Origin: Isoetes taiwanensis
Taxonomy: Eukaryota > Streptophyta > Lycopodiopsida > Isoetales > Isoetaceae
Assembly: GCA_021234155.1 (NCBI GenBank)
Contig: JAJEKV010000077.1
Location: 1,721,012 to 1,785,011 of the forward strand
Length of the DNA: 64,000 nt
Direction of reading: 5' to 3'
Below, piece after piece: positions 21,186-33,010 of the stretch (positions are counted from its first letter, which is position 1; each line of letters begins with the position of its first letter). Both the position numbers and the translations under genes were made by a program. The notes beneath the pieces were generated by a model that worked only from the letters and a program-made list of their open reading frames with translations, searched no databases and was not told the origin of the DNA.

Positions 21186-21448
21186 AGTGTACTTGTTTAT
21201 TTCCATTTTGTACATATGCCTCAATTTTGGACAATAGACGCAATACTATATGAGTGCAGAAATGTCTCAATTTTGTATACTCAATGATATGAGTGCAGAA
21301 ATGCCGCAATTTTCTAACTCAAACATAATGAAACTTTTTCTCAGATCAAGTGTGTTTGTGTATATTTGTCCAATTGTTTGTACTGTTCTTTCAAACAGTT
21401 TCAGTTTCAAATTACAATGTATGATGTTTGTGAATGCTTACAATACCT

Positions 21449-21942
21449 TCATAATGTGAAGGCAGGTGGAAGACTACTCATAATGTGCTGGCAAGTGTCT
21501 TCTGCCATGATAAACAAATTTGGATGATCTGCATTTGCAATCATATCAAACATAGAAAGTCTGACAAGATGGCTATATACACTGGCCACTGGCTTGTCCT
21601 GCAACAGTTCAAAAGTTAGACCACCATCAATCTGCTTATAGTACTGTTCTGTCACAATAACTTCTTCAATCCCAAAAACATTTCCCCATCCATCCTTGTA
21701 ATCTTCTAGCAAAGTAGTCTTTGCTTCAGTGCATTTTAGTACATAGAAATCTACCCCTTCATCATTCCCTTCTTCAAAGATTTACTGACAAAATTGTCAC
21801 CAACTTCTATCATGGAACTCATTAGACCATCTTCATCCTCTTCTTCTTCCTCACCATCATACTTCGGCTTCATCTTGCGGTCGGTGCCATCACCTATACT
21901 CTTAGGCTCTTTCAACTTCAGCTTCAGTCTTTTCCCAATCAC
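21449..21942 (-). pseudogene. Acidic-linker protein, one frame break, unrecognised
   Basis: Two overlapping minus-strand frames look like one protein: 21942-21751 with KRLKLKLKEPK and an acidic run (GEEEEEDEDGLMSSMIEVGD), then 21790-21449. The second begins EEGNDEGVDFYVLKC and includes LLEDYKDGWGNVFGIEEVIV, YYKQIDGG, PVASVYSHLVRLSMFDMI and a C-terminal SSLPPAFTL. The switch near 21775-21790 needs a single-base change. The pattern (DFYxLxC, WGxxF, VxxxYYK, VYSHLVR) looks like a conserved plant module that I have a sense of having seen, but I cannot name it. The 3' end faces the FCP1-like gene 264 bp away. Confidence 0.45.
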
Positions 21943-21949
21943 CTATTAG

Positions 21950-24900
21950 ACTCATCTTGATGCATTTATCCCACTTAAATTGAATGCCGTAGTTGCAAAA
22001 CCATGACAAAGTTCTATGAGCTACCTTCAAAAATTCTCCTTGTCACATGGTCTTATGCAATGTAGCTTTGTTGTTCCCTTTAAAGTATGGGATTCAAATC
22101 ATGGGATCTATCTATCTTTGAAGACTCAATCTCGAAATACACCTTAACAATATGAACTGTAAGTGCTTGAAGTGCTTTAAGTGCTTGACACCCAAATTTC
22201 ATGACAATCAAGAAACTTGCAAACACCTTTCAAACAATGATGAATTACAAAAAAGGCACAGTGGCAGTTCCTTTTAAAGTGAGGCATGAGAATATCTATG
22301 ATCTATCTATATTTGAAGACTCTACATTATAGAAATATTGGATTGTGGTGTGATGTGGTGTGGTGGAGTGTGGTGGTGGTGGTGAAGTGTGGTGGAGGGG
22401 TGTGGTGTGGTACAAGGTCACAAAATATATCACTTGAAACAATCAAGTAACTGTTTTGATTGACCAAAAAGGGTACAAGGCTTCTTTAAATCGAAAATCC
22501 TTTTTTTTTTTTTTTTTTTTGTAAGGTGTTTTTTATATATTCATAATTATAACTTACATAGTCATAAAGTATACTATCAATAGTATATTATTCAAAGATA
22601 GTGTCATTTACATTCCTTATGATAGGAAATGTGAACAAAAAAATGTGAACAAAAATATATATAAGCATTTACATAGTTCATCTTGCAAAATCGGATACTC
22701 GGACTCATGATACGACTCAAATTCTGTTCTCGTAACTTCTACTATGCATCAATCATAAATCATAAATCGGAGTTTCTTTAAATCGAAATCGAGGACCGGA
22801 GGGCGTCGTTCTTCAGGTTAGCATCACAATGCGTGACAAAGCATCTATTAGAAATTGTCGTCGTGGATGCATGATTCATGATAGAACCATTTAGATGTAA
22901 TGTGACATCCATAAAGAAATATTTAAAGGAACATGAGATGCAAAGTACATACAAGGAAGGCATACAACACTTCCCATATCTCTACCGGAGACAAGAGCTT
23001 CAACATATTTGTGCATAAATCCCATCACATACAACCCACATGATGTTAAATGGGCTGCTTTGTGGCACCTCTACTTGCCGGAATCCGATTAACATTATTT
23101 CTCTTCATGAAATCGCCTCTAGATACTTGACCGTCGATATAGGTTAACATTTGTGTGTGTGCAGCCTACATATCACAAAATTTAGCAACCCGAATTAGCG
23201 AAGAAAAAGCAAAGCAACAACTTAAAGTATTACATACCCTTTGATTGCTTTCTCGGTTAGGTGCATAACTTGTCAGAGGATTCAAGGCGTGAATTGTTTG
23301 GTGCGGGTAGGATCTTGGAATCGGATGGCGAAGCGTAAAACGACGAAGACAAAATGGTCATTCTCAAGGATAGGTGCAAGGATATGATGGCATTTAGCTA
23401 CCACAATCCCCTTCATCCCTGATTTCACTATTTCAATGACATTCGGTGATCGCCAAATACGATTCACCCTTTCTTTTCTTTCACAGGTAGCTTCTCTAAA
23501 CCTTATATAGTTGTAAGTAGGATAAAAAGATTTTGCTCTTCCACTTTCGAAGGCAATGTCTCATACAAGCACCTGGATTAGATTAAGATTAACATTAGAG
23601 ACAAGGAATAGCAACAAATCTGAGCTCGGTTACAACCCGTTATTACACCGCCATAAAGATCCACTAAACAGACTACTCATTTTAGAGTTAGTTGCACATA
23701 AAATTGCTATATGTCGGGATGCAACCACTTTCATTTCATTTGTGGACCAGGTTCTTGAATGGCGTGAATGGCGTGAATTCCATAAGTTTATCCTTGTCAT
23801 CATTTACATTGTCGGATCCAAGATGTTAGTGTCATATTAACAATTGATCCATGACAATAAAGCATAAATTGATACCTTCAATCTCTCGTTTCCGATGGTT
23901 TAGACACACCAAAGCGAATAAAATATAATAAGCTACTTGAAGTATAAGTAAGTATATAAGCTAGAAATTACCGTTTTGCATCGGATGTCCCCTCACTCTG
24001 TTTTGCACTCTTTTTTTCAATTTGTTTTTGCATCGGCTTTTGACCATAAATTTAGTAGTTGCCTTGGCTGCAATCTCAAGGCTTCTTCAACATCATCTAG
24101 CTCCATTGAATCGTCAGTCTCTGAAGACAAGAAAGTGCTTCATTCTAATGTTTTGAAAGCAAGACAAAAAAGAAAACTTGCCAAAGAACACTCCTTTTCC
24201 TCAACTTGAACTTCAACAAATTCTTTTCAGATTTTCAATATAATGTCACCAACATCTTGATAATTTTATCGTAAACCACGTCAGCGTAAAGTTTCAAAAT
24301 ACAAAAAAAGAAACCACTACGAAAGGAGAGAGAATTACTTTCGGGCTTTTCAGCTTTTGCTACCAATAATAGCGACTTCGACTTCAAATCATGGGATCTC
24401 TTTTTGGAAAACAACCTCTGGCTGCAAAATATTGAACATTAGTGAACTCTAACTACAACAGATGCAATCTTAATGTAATCAGAATGTAATCACCCTACCT
24501 TCCACAATTTAGAAGTTTTATCCAAGTACCCCTCGGTCCCCCAAATCCGTGACCGATTGCGTATGAGTTGTTGCAATTCTCAAAGGTGATGTAGATGTGG
24601 ATGGACTTCAACATCGATAACAATGAAGAAGATCTTTGTGCCAGGTTCAGCAATTGGGATGTCTGAGAATGGTAAATGCAACCCCTTCCCAACAACATCC
24701 TTCTTTTCACCCACAACATGAGATTTTGCTATATTCAGAACTTAAGCATAGTGCACGAAACATGAATTGTTTAGTTTACCTGTACTTCTTGCTTTCTTGA
24801 TACTACCCATGTCTGCATTGACACAATTGGGTGTCAATAAGAAATGTAAACACTTGATTCAGAATCAAGGGGGTAGAGTAGATAGAAGCAAAATCTGAAG

Positions 24901-25690
24901 AAAAAACAATCAGATGCATATCAAAACAGAACAAATGTTAATTACATGCAAGTAGGTTTTTATTATAGGCAAACTTTCTGCTGATAATGTAACGACAAAA
25001 TAGAAGTACATTAGTGTACATAGCTATCACAATGTAAAGGAAAACCAAATACTAAATTCAAATGCATTCCAGAACAAAATATTTTATCAATACACCCTAT
25101 CAAATACATCATTCAGCATTGAATGTAAAGGAAAGTCAAATACCAAATTCATATGCATTTCCGATCACATGTAAATGCAAAGTACAGTCATATGCAATAC
25201 ACCCTATTAATACGCCCTGTAAAGGAATTCCAGAAAAGCACTTCATGGCACATGTAAATGTAAAGTACAGAAGCAAATACATTTCCTCTTTACAATAAAG
25301 ACAAAACCACGCCAAATCAAATGCTAATACAGTTATGTACATGATGGAAACTAACTACATCTAAGTACACTCAAACTAATTATGTAATGAATAGAAATAG
25401 ATGTACCTTCGGAAGGGATTCCTAGCGATGTCAGTAGTCCTCGGACCATGAACAATCATGTACACATGTATTTGTCGTTGAAAACCTTGAATACAAGACA
25501 AAATAGACAATATGTATGACCACAAAGTGGAGATATTACCATGGATGAGTCAAGGCAATCATTGCAAATTTGCCAAATATTGCTTATATGTGAGAATGAA
25601 GCGCTCCGTCCTTCTTTGCGAGTATGGGAACAGTGTCACGGAGGCTATCGGGTCTGATCTTTCCAAATGCTTAGTCATCTCCTTTATTCT
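21950..25690. other. Gene-poor stretch
   Basis: AT-rich, with short open frames only. Isolated plausible pieces occur near 24590-24720 (minus) and 23560-23840 (plus), without motif support. A poly-T tract (about 22 T) is at 22499-22520. Confidence 0.4.
22339..22412. repeat. GTGTGGTG-type minisatellite
   Basis: Purine-rich G/T tract of irregular GTGGTGTG, GGAGTGTG and GGTGGTGG units. Simple low-complexity repeat. Confidence 0.75.
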
Positions 25691-25694
25691 ATTC

Positions 25695-26400
25695 TCACGG
25701 TTGAATTAACTTCCAAATCCTTGCTGATTTTTCAATGGCGACTTCTAATTCTTGCAAATCAGCCTTTAAACAATCAATGGGAATCATTAGAGCATCTAAG
25801 TCAGCAATATAACTTGATTTCTCCTCCTCTAAATGGGATGCCAAAGCCATTTGCACATCAGTTGGCTTCCCGCTTGCTTTTAAACCTGCCATAATGCTTT
25901 TGGCCGCCACATCATTTTGCATCTTTATTCGCATAAGTCTTGTCAAAGTTTCTTATCACTCTCATGCTTCAACAGTTCAATTTCCATTGTTTTCCTTTTT
26001 CTTTTAAAGTCTCGTATTTCATCAAGCATGGAGGCAAAATCTAATGCTCTTCTTTCCCTCCACCTTTTTCATCATTTCCAACTGGCTGATAAATGGAATG
26101 TGATGATTCACAATGTCCTTCCTACAAAAACGTGCTCATACCACCGTAAAAAAATCTGCCATCCACCCGTTTAATCCCGTGACTCTTGATAACCCCTAAC
26201 AACAGAGGCTTGAGGACCCCAAACATCCGTGCACTATTTGCACTAGCCCGAAACATGCTAGCAAAATTGTTGCTCCTAATTTTTTGATGCTTACCTTTGT
26301 CAAACTTCGGGCGGCAAGACCTCCGACCAAGAAGACCCACTCTTGAGTTTTCAGTCGCCGCATTCTACTGGGAGACCTTGGCATGGGCTTTCACGAGTTT
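25695..26400 (-). pseudogene. Coiled-coil protein remnant, frame-broken
   Basis: The minus strand reads as consecutive pieces of one helical protein in shifting frames. They are RSPSRMRRLKTQEWVFLVGG (near 26380), KFDKGKHQKIRSNNFASMF (near 26290), FASMLDEIRDFKRKRKTMEI (near 26030) and, from 25946, a clean 83-codon frame with KASGKPTDVQMALASHLEEE then DLDALMIPIDCLKADLQEL up to a stop at 25695. At least three frame changes occur. Lys/Glu-rich heptads suggest a coiled coil. Family not recognised. Its own indels resemble those seen at 18.4-19.1 kb. Confidence 0.4.
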
Positions 26401-27660
26401 GTTGTTTGAGATTTCCTTGGAGATGTCTTTGTTCCAAGCTGCGTCATGGCCATGATCTCTTCCTAGTGCTTCAGCTCTCTCCTGAAAATGCAAGCTTTTT
26501 GGCTATGGAGGTCCCATCTTGGCTATGGATGTTCAATATGGATGTCAAGCTTTTCGGCTATGGAGGTTCGAAAGGAGGAAGGTTGAATTGAGAGCGGAGG
26601 AGAGTTCAAAATTATTTGCCCTATTAATGATTCATTCCAAGAATAATAATTTCTGGGGGGGAGGGATTTCCTTACATTTTGAATTTGTAAATGTAAAATA
26701 CAGGCACTTTTTTTGCCCACCCTTTCATGCTTCTACCCAAAAGTCATCAAGCTTTCTTCTACAGCATCGCTGCATAGAAAATAAAATCATTAAAAAACAA
26801 TCAAGAACTTCGTGGAATGAAATAAAGACCGACAAGAATAGATGCATCATCAAAATATCTACCTCTACAGACGTCTCAAGGCCTGGGTGCCGGAGTAGAA
26901 AGAAATGGACATCGGACTAGCGCCAGACTAGAAAGAAATGAACATGAAAAATGACGAACACTGCTGCTTCATGTGCCATTGGCTTTAGGTTTTGTAGCGG
27001 TCTAGAATTCGTGGAATTTTGTAGCCGTCTAGTATTCGAGTATGCAAGATCCACCTCATCATAAAATTATTCTTAATTGAAAATACTATTTTTTATAAAA
27101 AAAAATACCCATTTTGCTTAAAAATACCAGGTATTTATTGCAATTCCTCTGTGTGGTAATTCCTTTTTTAAACCAGTCCCCCTCTTATGAAAATACCCCA
27201 ATGCATTTGCAAGTTCTCTTTTGACCCAATCCCCTTTTCTTGAAAATACCCCGATGTGCATTCGGATATACTCTTTTTCTTCAAGAATCCCCCGCTCCTA
27301 CTAATCTTCCCCCATAGGATATACCCTCTTGTTTCAAAATGGGAAAAACTACAAAATACCCTTATAGTAAGACTCTGATGATTGCTCTCGAATTTGATGG
27401 TCATACTTGGAAAGAACCCTAATTAGATTGTCAGGATAAAACTGTATCATCTTTCATCTTAAGGGTATTTGGTGAATTGTGTAGAATCTTAAGGGCATTT
27501 GAATAATTAAAATACGTCTTAAGGGAATTTGAACATTTTTCAATAATACAAAATATTAAATACGTTGACCAATGGCATTACAATAATTTATGAAAACTCA
27601 TGGGTATGTCATGAAATTTGTCAAAACATAAGGGTATTTTGTAGTTTTTCTCTTTAAAAA
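26400..27660. other. Gene-poor stretch with short simple repeats
   Basis: No convincing exon. Between 27455 and 27545 the motif CTTAAGGG(T/C/A)ATTTG recurs three times at about 40-bp spacing. Between 27180 and 27310 the motif TTGAAAATACCCC or TGAAAATACCCC occurs twice. Confidence 0.45.
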
Positions 27661-27668
27661 TTCCCCAT

Positions 27669-29440
27669 TGAAGCTGACTCAGAGAGTTGTCTGTCATCAA
27701 CGCAAGGAAAAACTTTTTATCTGCAAATATGGAAATCTAGACCATAAATAGTGCGCCAGTCGTTGTCATATCTTTGCAGCAGATGAATGGATGGAGGGCC
27801 CTAGAGCAAATGATGAACAAATTAATACCAGCATTTTGGACATGTGCTTACACCGGCCAAAGAAGCAGAAGACACATCTCTTCTTCTGGAACCTCCAACT
27901 TTTATAAAAGAAGGAGAAGAAAAGGAGAATCATGTTTGGAATTGGAAACTTCTTGTGGGCTGTTCCTGTCCGTGTTGCTGCTTCCTCTTTGTGCACATAT
28001 GTATAAATTGAGAAGTTGTTTCTAAATGATTCATACACAGTTGCAAAAGCCTAAATAGAGTTGAATTGGATAGAATGGCATTTGATCTGCTGAATATGGA
28101 GAGTGTTGGAGAGTTGAGCTTGAGATGGCTTTGCCAAACTGTGCTATCAAGTAGCAAGAGGCATGATGGTGAATTTGTGTACGAGGATGAGGATTTTGAA
28201 TTCTCTCTCATGAATTTGATACCACGCTAATTCCAGGCGAGAGCTTGTTCTCAAAACAGTTCCCTCTTCTCCTTCTTCCAAGCAAGCCTGTTGTAACAAA
28301 GCAGATCTTACACTTATAACATTGGCAGATTGTTTTGAGAAAGATAAGCAGCAGCTTTGTGAGCAGCAAATTTGTGAGCAGAAAAAGAGACGTGTTTGGA
28401 GGCCTTTTTTTGGGCTCAGAAAGTTTCTGAAAAGAAGCAAATCGGCAAGCGAGGTAGAAAACAAGCCCTTCTGCAGAAATGTGGACCCCTGGCTTGGACG
28501 TTTCCGCTTCAGCCTAAAGCTTGTTCCTACGCAGTGCTTAAGCCCCGATATCGTACCGACGACCCGTCCATCTCATACATGTCGGAATGTGCATTCCTTT
28601 CTTCCAATATCGCTCTGCCACTGTTCGACGCTGATGGACTTAACTATTTGATTTTGTGTTTACCATTTGATTTTTCTGGATATAGGTAGAAATTTGTTCA
28701 GCACTTGTATTACAAAGATTTTATGCCACATAGTGGAGCACAATTACTCTTCAGAGAGACCGATTGATCTTGGATAGCCAAATGGGACTTGATATAAACC
28801 ACGAATATCTCCTGCATCAAATTTCCGGCTGCATCAAACTTCCGGCTGAAAAAAGCCAGAGCAGCAAATCCGGCACCACGTCATCAACACTTTTACATTT
28901 ACAATTACAATACATGTTATAATCCGAAAGTGTCCATATTCATCTTGTCCTAAGCTATAACTTAAGAACCACATAAAGATCGAGAGGGGACTAGTTATGT
29001 TTTCAACACATTTTGAACTAGTAAAAGTCCTCTTGATAGTCATTTGATTTTTTTGTGATTAAACTAGTAGAAGTCACGTTGACAATCACTTGATCTTTAT
29101 TGTGAAAATTACGACATGCTCTCAACGTGGATCTGTTGTGGAGGGTGCCTTCTCTACCTTTATGTAAAGAAATGGCATGCTCGTTGTTCTGCAACAAACA
29201 ACTGGCTTGTTGCTAATGCCGCTCACCAGTCTGTTTACTGTGAAAAAGCTCCTTCATGTCCATTTACTATTACGTAATGTCACGTGGGTGTAATTTGGGG
29301 CCCAAACCCAATCTCAATTTGCCACATGGTAGACATAATGAATGTCTCCCTAAAGTTTGGTTTGAGCTTTTACCTTGCACTCCAGTTGTTCTAGTCTGTT
29401 TTCACTTGCATTCTACCTCCTCATTCCACCTAAATTGGCG
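27669..29440. repeat. Duplicated 1.77-kb segment, copy 1
   Basis: From GAAGCTGACTCAGAGAGTTG to the TTCTACCTCCTCATTCCA block, this segment aligns colinearly with 54537-56310. The alignment includes the CCATAAATAGTGCGCCAG block, the FGLRKFLK-coding block and the closing GCCCAAACCCAATCTCAATT block. Differences are substitutions and many one- to few-base indels. No terminal inverted or direct repeats are clear, so it is either a duplicated low-copy segment with a gene remnant or a non-autonomous dispersed repeat. Confidence 0.85.
28082..28690 (+). pseudogene. Gene remnant in duplicated segment, copy 1
   Basis: Open stretches on the plus strand encode LSLRWLCQTVLSSSKRHDGE followed by FVYEDEDFEFSLMNLIP (28105-28227). 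After a stop, 28322-28651 has LADCFEKDKQQLCEQQ and RVWRPFFGLRKFLKRSKSAS. The acidic DFEFS patch followed by a basic GLRKFLKRSKS patch faintly recalls plant membrane-associated kinase-regulator-like disordered proteins, but this is weak. The second copy at 54.9-55.5 kb has different frame breaks, so neither is an intact gene. A CCATAAATAG box at 27740-27751 may be a relic TATA-type promoter. Confidence 0.3.
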
Positions 29441-29504
29441 AGTACACCAGTCAATATTCACTATATATTTTGAGGTCCAAGATCAAGCACCGTCCTACAC
29501 CCCT

Positions 29505-29640
29505 CCAAGGGAAGCCTGATGCCTTGTCTCGACACTACCTTGAACCTAAGCCAGGGGATCTTGCATTTGATCAGCAATCACAGGTTATTCTAGGGCCTGA
29601 TCAGTTCTAGCTTAGGGCCCTCACTTTATTCGAGAGGCCT
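29505..29640 (+). mobile_element. Ty3-gypsy pol fragment (RNase H-integrase junction)
   Basis: The frame reads GKPDALSRHYLEPKPGDLAF and then DQQSQVILGPDQF to a stop near 29610. KPDALSR is the hallmark end of the Ty3 RNase H domain, and the following segment matches the spacer before the integrase zinc finger. The downstream sequence to 30050 is GC-richer and probably belongs to the same decayed element, though no frame is clear. It lies on the opposite strand from the integrase at 31.7-33.0 kb. Confidence 0.55.
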
Positions 29641-30590
29641 CAAAGGGGCTACTACTGGGTTGCATCTCCCCAGCCCTCGATGAGGCAGAGGGAGATCACT
29701 CTCCCTCCGTATGGTTCATGCCAATCACATGCGAAGCTAGAGAGCCACCTGCCGTGCTCGACTTGAACCCCTAGAAGATGACGATCACCCAAGAGGTGTC
29801 GGGCAACATACCCCGCCTCACGCAGGTGCGGGGTATTAGGCCTAGCCCACGATGTTCCCCTCGCCTCGCCACGCTACTTCAGGGATCAACCGTGACCGCA
29901 AGCCCTTCCTTGTCGGGCTGGTCTAGCTCCGCCACCCACCAAAAGGGTTTTATGCACAGTGCCGCATTAATTGGGAATTAATGGGCTAAAACTAGGATCA
30001 TACAACTACTTGGGCTCGGGTCTCTACCCCCTTCCCAATACACAAGAGTGGCGATAGAATGTCAAAACATCATCACAACAGAATTGAAAATAATAGAATA
30101 CATCTATTCTAATCTACCTAATCATACATGGTTAGGTTCCTTTGTTAGTGTCTATTATTCTTAGGTCAGGGGTTAAGCTTATAGCTAAGAATGAATACTT
30201 AATCCTATAGAATGAGAGCTGAAAACTTCGGATCTAACTATCGGATCAACCACTAACCCGCTTCTTGGCTGGCTCCCACTCCTCCCAGGCGCCCATGCCG
30301 GTTCTCGGGACTGGCGGTCTTGGATCGAGTAAAACCTAGGAATTCGGTTCCTCTCATATCGTTCAGAGCGAAAGGGCGCCCAATGCTGCTCCAATCCGAC
30401 CTATAGGTGCTGAAACCCAAAAGGGTTTCCCTTTTAGGTTTATGTCCCTTTATCCCCATGAATTTAGGGCTGGTCCCTTTTGGTCAATGGGCCATTGCCA
30501 CATGGCAAAAAGATATTATATTCACATGTGGCCTTAACATGTGCAATATAATGGTTCACAGGTTTGTACCCTAGGGTACTACCCCTTTAT
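29640..30590. other. Decayed, GC-richer repeat sequence
   Basis: No intact frame. Composition is above the local background, and short frames on both strands are degenerate. Probably retroelement-derived because of the adjacent Ty3 fragment, but no LTR or domain could be placed. Confidence 0.3.
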
Positions 30591-30591
30591 G

Positions 30592-30633
30592 GTCACTGTG
30601 TACATGTCGTCTGAGTCGACATGTACTAGTGAC
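30592..30633. repeat. Hairpin-forming inverted repeat
   Basis: GTACATGTCG (30600-30609) pairs perfectly with CGACATGTAC (30617-30626) across a 7-base loop. Pairing extends outward through GTCACT/AGTGAC with one bulge. The predicted cruciform has arms of about 17 bp. Confidence 0.65.
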
Positions 30634-31312
30634 GGTCGATATAATATCACGATTCATACCGGTATATTATGCGAACGTCACAATGACTCATTCACTTCAC
30701 CTTCTTTACAAAGGCATCTCACCAAAATCCCTATGGTATAGCAATTTGAAGAACCAAACACCAACATTTTCCTGCAAATATTATGCACATCCTCATACAA
30801 AGACTCCAACATCAGTTTAACATGAAGAGAGTATCTACATTTACGTTATGCTTATAACACCTTTGTTTCTCTGCCCATTTGCAAAAATCCTAATGCAACT
30901 CTTGCATGAAAAATATATCCAAGTACTTTAGCCACAAGGTCGGGCCTTGTCATGAACCTACGCGTAAAAAAGGAAAATACGTGGAAAATACGCAAGAAAT
31001 ACAGAAGAAAAATGCCAAGATCGGTCAAAGAATCTGATATATGAACAGGAATCAAAAGTACAATGGCCGGAAGGCAAGCAGGAACACGAGATAGATGCCT
31101 AGAAGGCTTAAGACTGGCATTGAACTGGAATGATTCGTCAAGAAGGAGGTGCTTCCTTATATATCTAGGCCAACGGTCAGGATCGCTCCACTCCAATGGA
31201 TGAGATCATGCCAAGTGTCACGCATGCATATAGGTTTTAGAATATTCTAGAACCTCCTGGAAACAATCCTGCATATGAGAAAAAGATAGGAAATGTCTTT
31301 AACAAATATTGA

Positions 31313-31463
31313 TAGTGCACTTGGCAAAGAGGTGTGACTTGCAATTAGAAGGTTGCGAGTTCAAACCTTGTTTTGTGCAACTACCCTTTTGCATCCGTGA
31401 CGACCATCTTTTGTATATACAAGTATAATGTTCGTATCATACGAATATCCGTATGGTCGTCAC
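31313..31463 (+). mobile_element. tRNA-derived SINE-like unit with terminal hairpin
   Basis: CTTGGCAAAGAGGTG (about 31320-31334) resembles a polymerase III A box, and GGTTGCGAGTTCAAACC (31351-31367) resembles a B box, with tRNA-like spacing. It ends in a strong inverted repeat: GTGACGACCAT (31397-31407) with ATGGTCGTCAC (31453-31463), enclosing a second hairpin TTCGTA/TACGAA (31431-31445). It does not fold as a standard tRNA, so it is called SINE-like. No poly-A/T tail or flanking duplication is evident. Confidence 0.45.
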
Positions 31464-31705
31464 ACCATCCCACTCCTATGATGGCAACAAGTCCTAGGAG
31501 CTGGGGTCGGAGTACCCAAATTTGGCTTATCCGAGTAACGTCAATGGAACTCTGTAATTTTAACAGGAGCATTAGTCAGATTCTCCGCAATTTTATCAGG
31601 AGCATTAGTCAGATTCTCGGCAGGCCCTCAGGTTCTATCACTTGGTGAGTAACCTTCTCAATCGACAAAGTAATACAATTACCGATGAAAAAATATGGTT
31701 CGACA

Positions 31706-33010
31706 TCAGAATCTTTCGAACCTCGAACTCCTCATGATCATCGCCACTGGTGATGACGGCGGATGAACATGATTTGATAAAGTATTAACTGTGTAGGGCT
31801 CCAATAGAGAAACATGAAATACTGGATTGAGCCAAACAACTGGAGGGAGCTCGAGCCGGAATGCCACATTGCTGATCTGAGCCATGATCCGGTAAGGACC
31901 ATGGCGATAGTCAAGCTTGTTGCAAGGACGTAGGAAGGTCCCTACGAAGAAGTCAGACAAGGTCACCAACGTGAAATTTAGGAGCTTCCTGCCGATGCAA
32001 ATCGGTATAATGCCGATAGCGTTCTTGTGCTCGGTAAAGATGATGCTAGAGATCCGATTAAAGATCCTGGAGTTTTTCAAGTCGACGGCACTAGGATTGG
32101 CAGGATTACCGCCAGCGACATTAGGGGACCAATGAGGATACTGACCAGAGTCGAGAAAGAACGGAGTCTGACCAGTGGAAGCATGTACTGAGTTATTATA
32201 GGCAAACTCAGCTAATGGAAGATAATCGACCCAATCATCCTGCTGATAACTAATACGACACATTAAATATTGCTCCAGAGTCTGATTAATGCACTCTGCC
32301 TGCCCATTACTTTCTTGATGATGATCAAATGACAGTGAGCGATCAATATGCAATAACTCCAAAAGCTGCTTCCAAAAACCTTCAACGAACTGTGGTCCTC
32401 GATTGCTGACGATAGTATCCGGCAAGCCATGTAGTCTGACTACTTTATGAAGAAGAAGAAGAAGATCCATTGTTCCCCCACTGATGATGGTGATGTTGCA
32501 GGGAATAAAATGAGCCATCTTATAGAACCGATCAACAACAACCATGATGGCATCATAATCCCGAGAGAGTGACAGCTCCGGAATAAAGTCTATAGAAATG
32601 CTCTTCGAAAGTCCATCTGGTACCGACAGTGGCCATGAGGAATATGCCTTGGAACCTTCGCTCGACAACAGATGTCACAGAATCGAATAAAAGCTTCAAC
32701 AAAGCGACGAAACCTAGGCCACCAATACTCTCGGCTAATAAGTTCAAGAGTCTTGGCTACTCCAAAGTGTCCGGCCATAGGTGAATCATTGCAAGCCTAG
32801 AGAACCCGAAGCTTAGAAGCACCATCTGGCACATACAGAAACCCATCACGGAACATGAGTCCATCTCGAACCTCAAAATGATCATAGTCTGATCGCATTT
32901 GCTGAGAAGATGATGCAGAGCCAAGATGTAAGAATACAGCTTGGGCCACTGGATCGGAGGGCGTAGATGCTCAAATGTAACTCAACAAGGTCGTATCTAT
33001 GAACCCTCGA
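31706..33010 (-). mobile_element. Ty3-gypsy integrase region, decayed
   Basis: Minus-strand remnant of pol. Upstream (about 32930-32790) the frame has HFEVRDGLMFRDGFLYVPDG. The HHCC zinc-binding part is at 32800-32600, with SPMAGHFGVAKTLELISREY and CDICCRAKVPRHIPHG; the first His is replaced by Asn. The core follows in 32578-31706: MVVVDRFYKMAHFIPC (first Asp), VRLHGLPDTIVSNRGPQF and SNGQAECINQTLEQYL (Glu). The second catalytic Asp of the usual SDRGPQF is Asn. A frame change occurs near 32600. The later HGPYRIMAQISNVAFRLELP and NPVFHVSLLEPY are the C-terminal module before a chromodomain. The element is inactive. Wording of the core is closer to Tf1/Tcn1-type chromoviruses than to common angiosperm lineages, by recall only. 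Confidence 0.8.

Noticed and set aside
22499-22520. Poly-T tract as the tail of a minus-strand retroposon
   Set aside because: No LINE or SINE body or target duplication is seen next to it.
31313-31380. Functional tRNA gene
   Set aside because: A and B box-like motifs exist, but the acceptor, D and anticodon arms do not fold into a cloverleaf, so it is listed as SINE-like instead.
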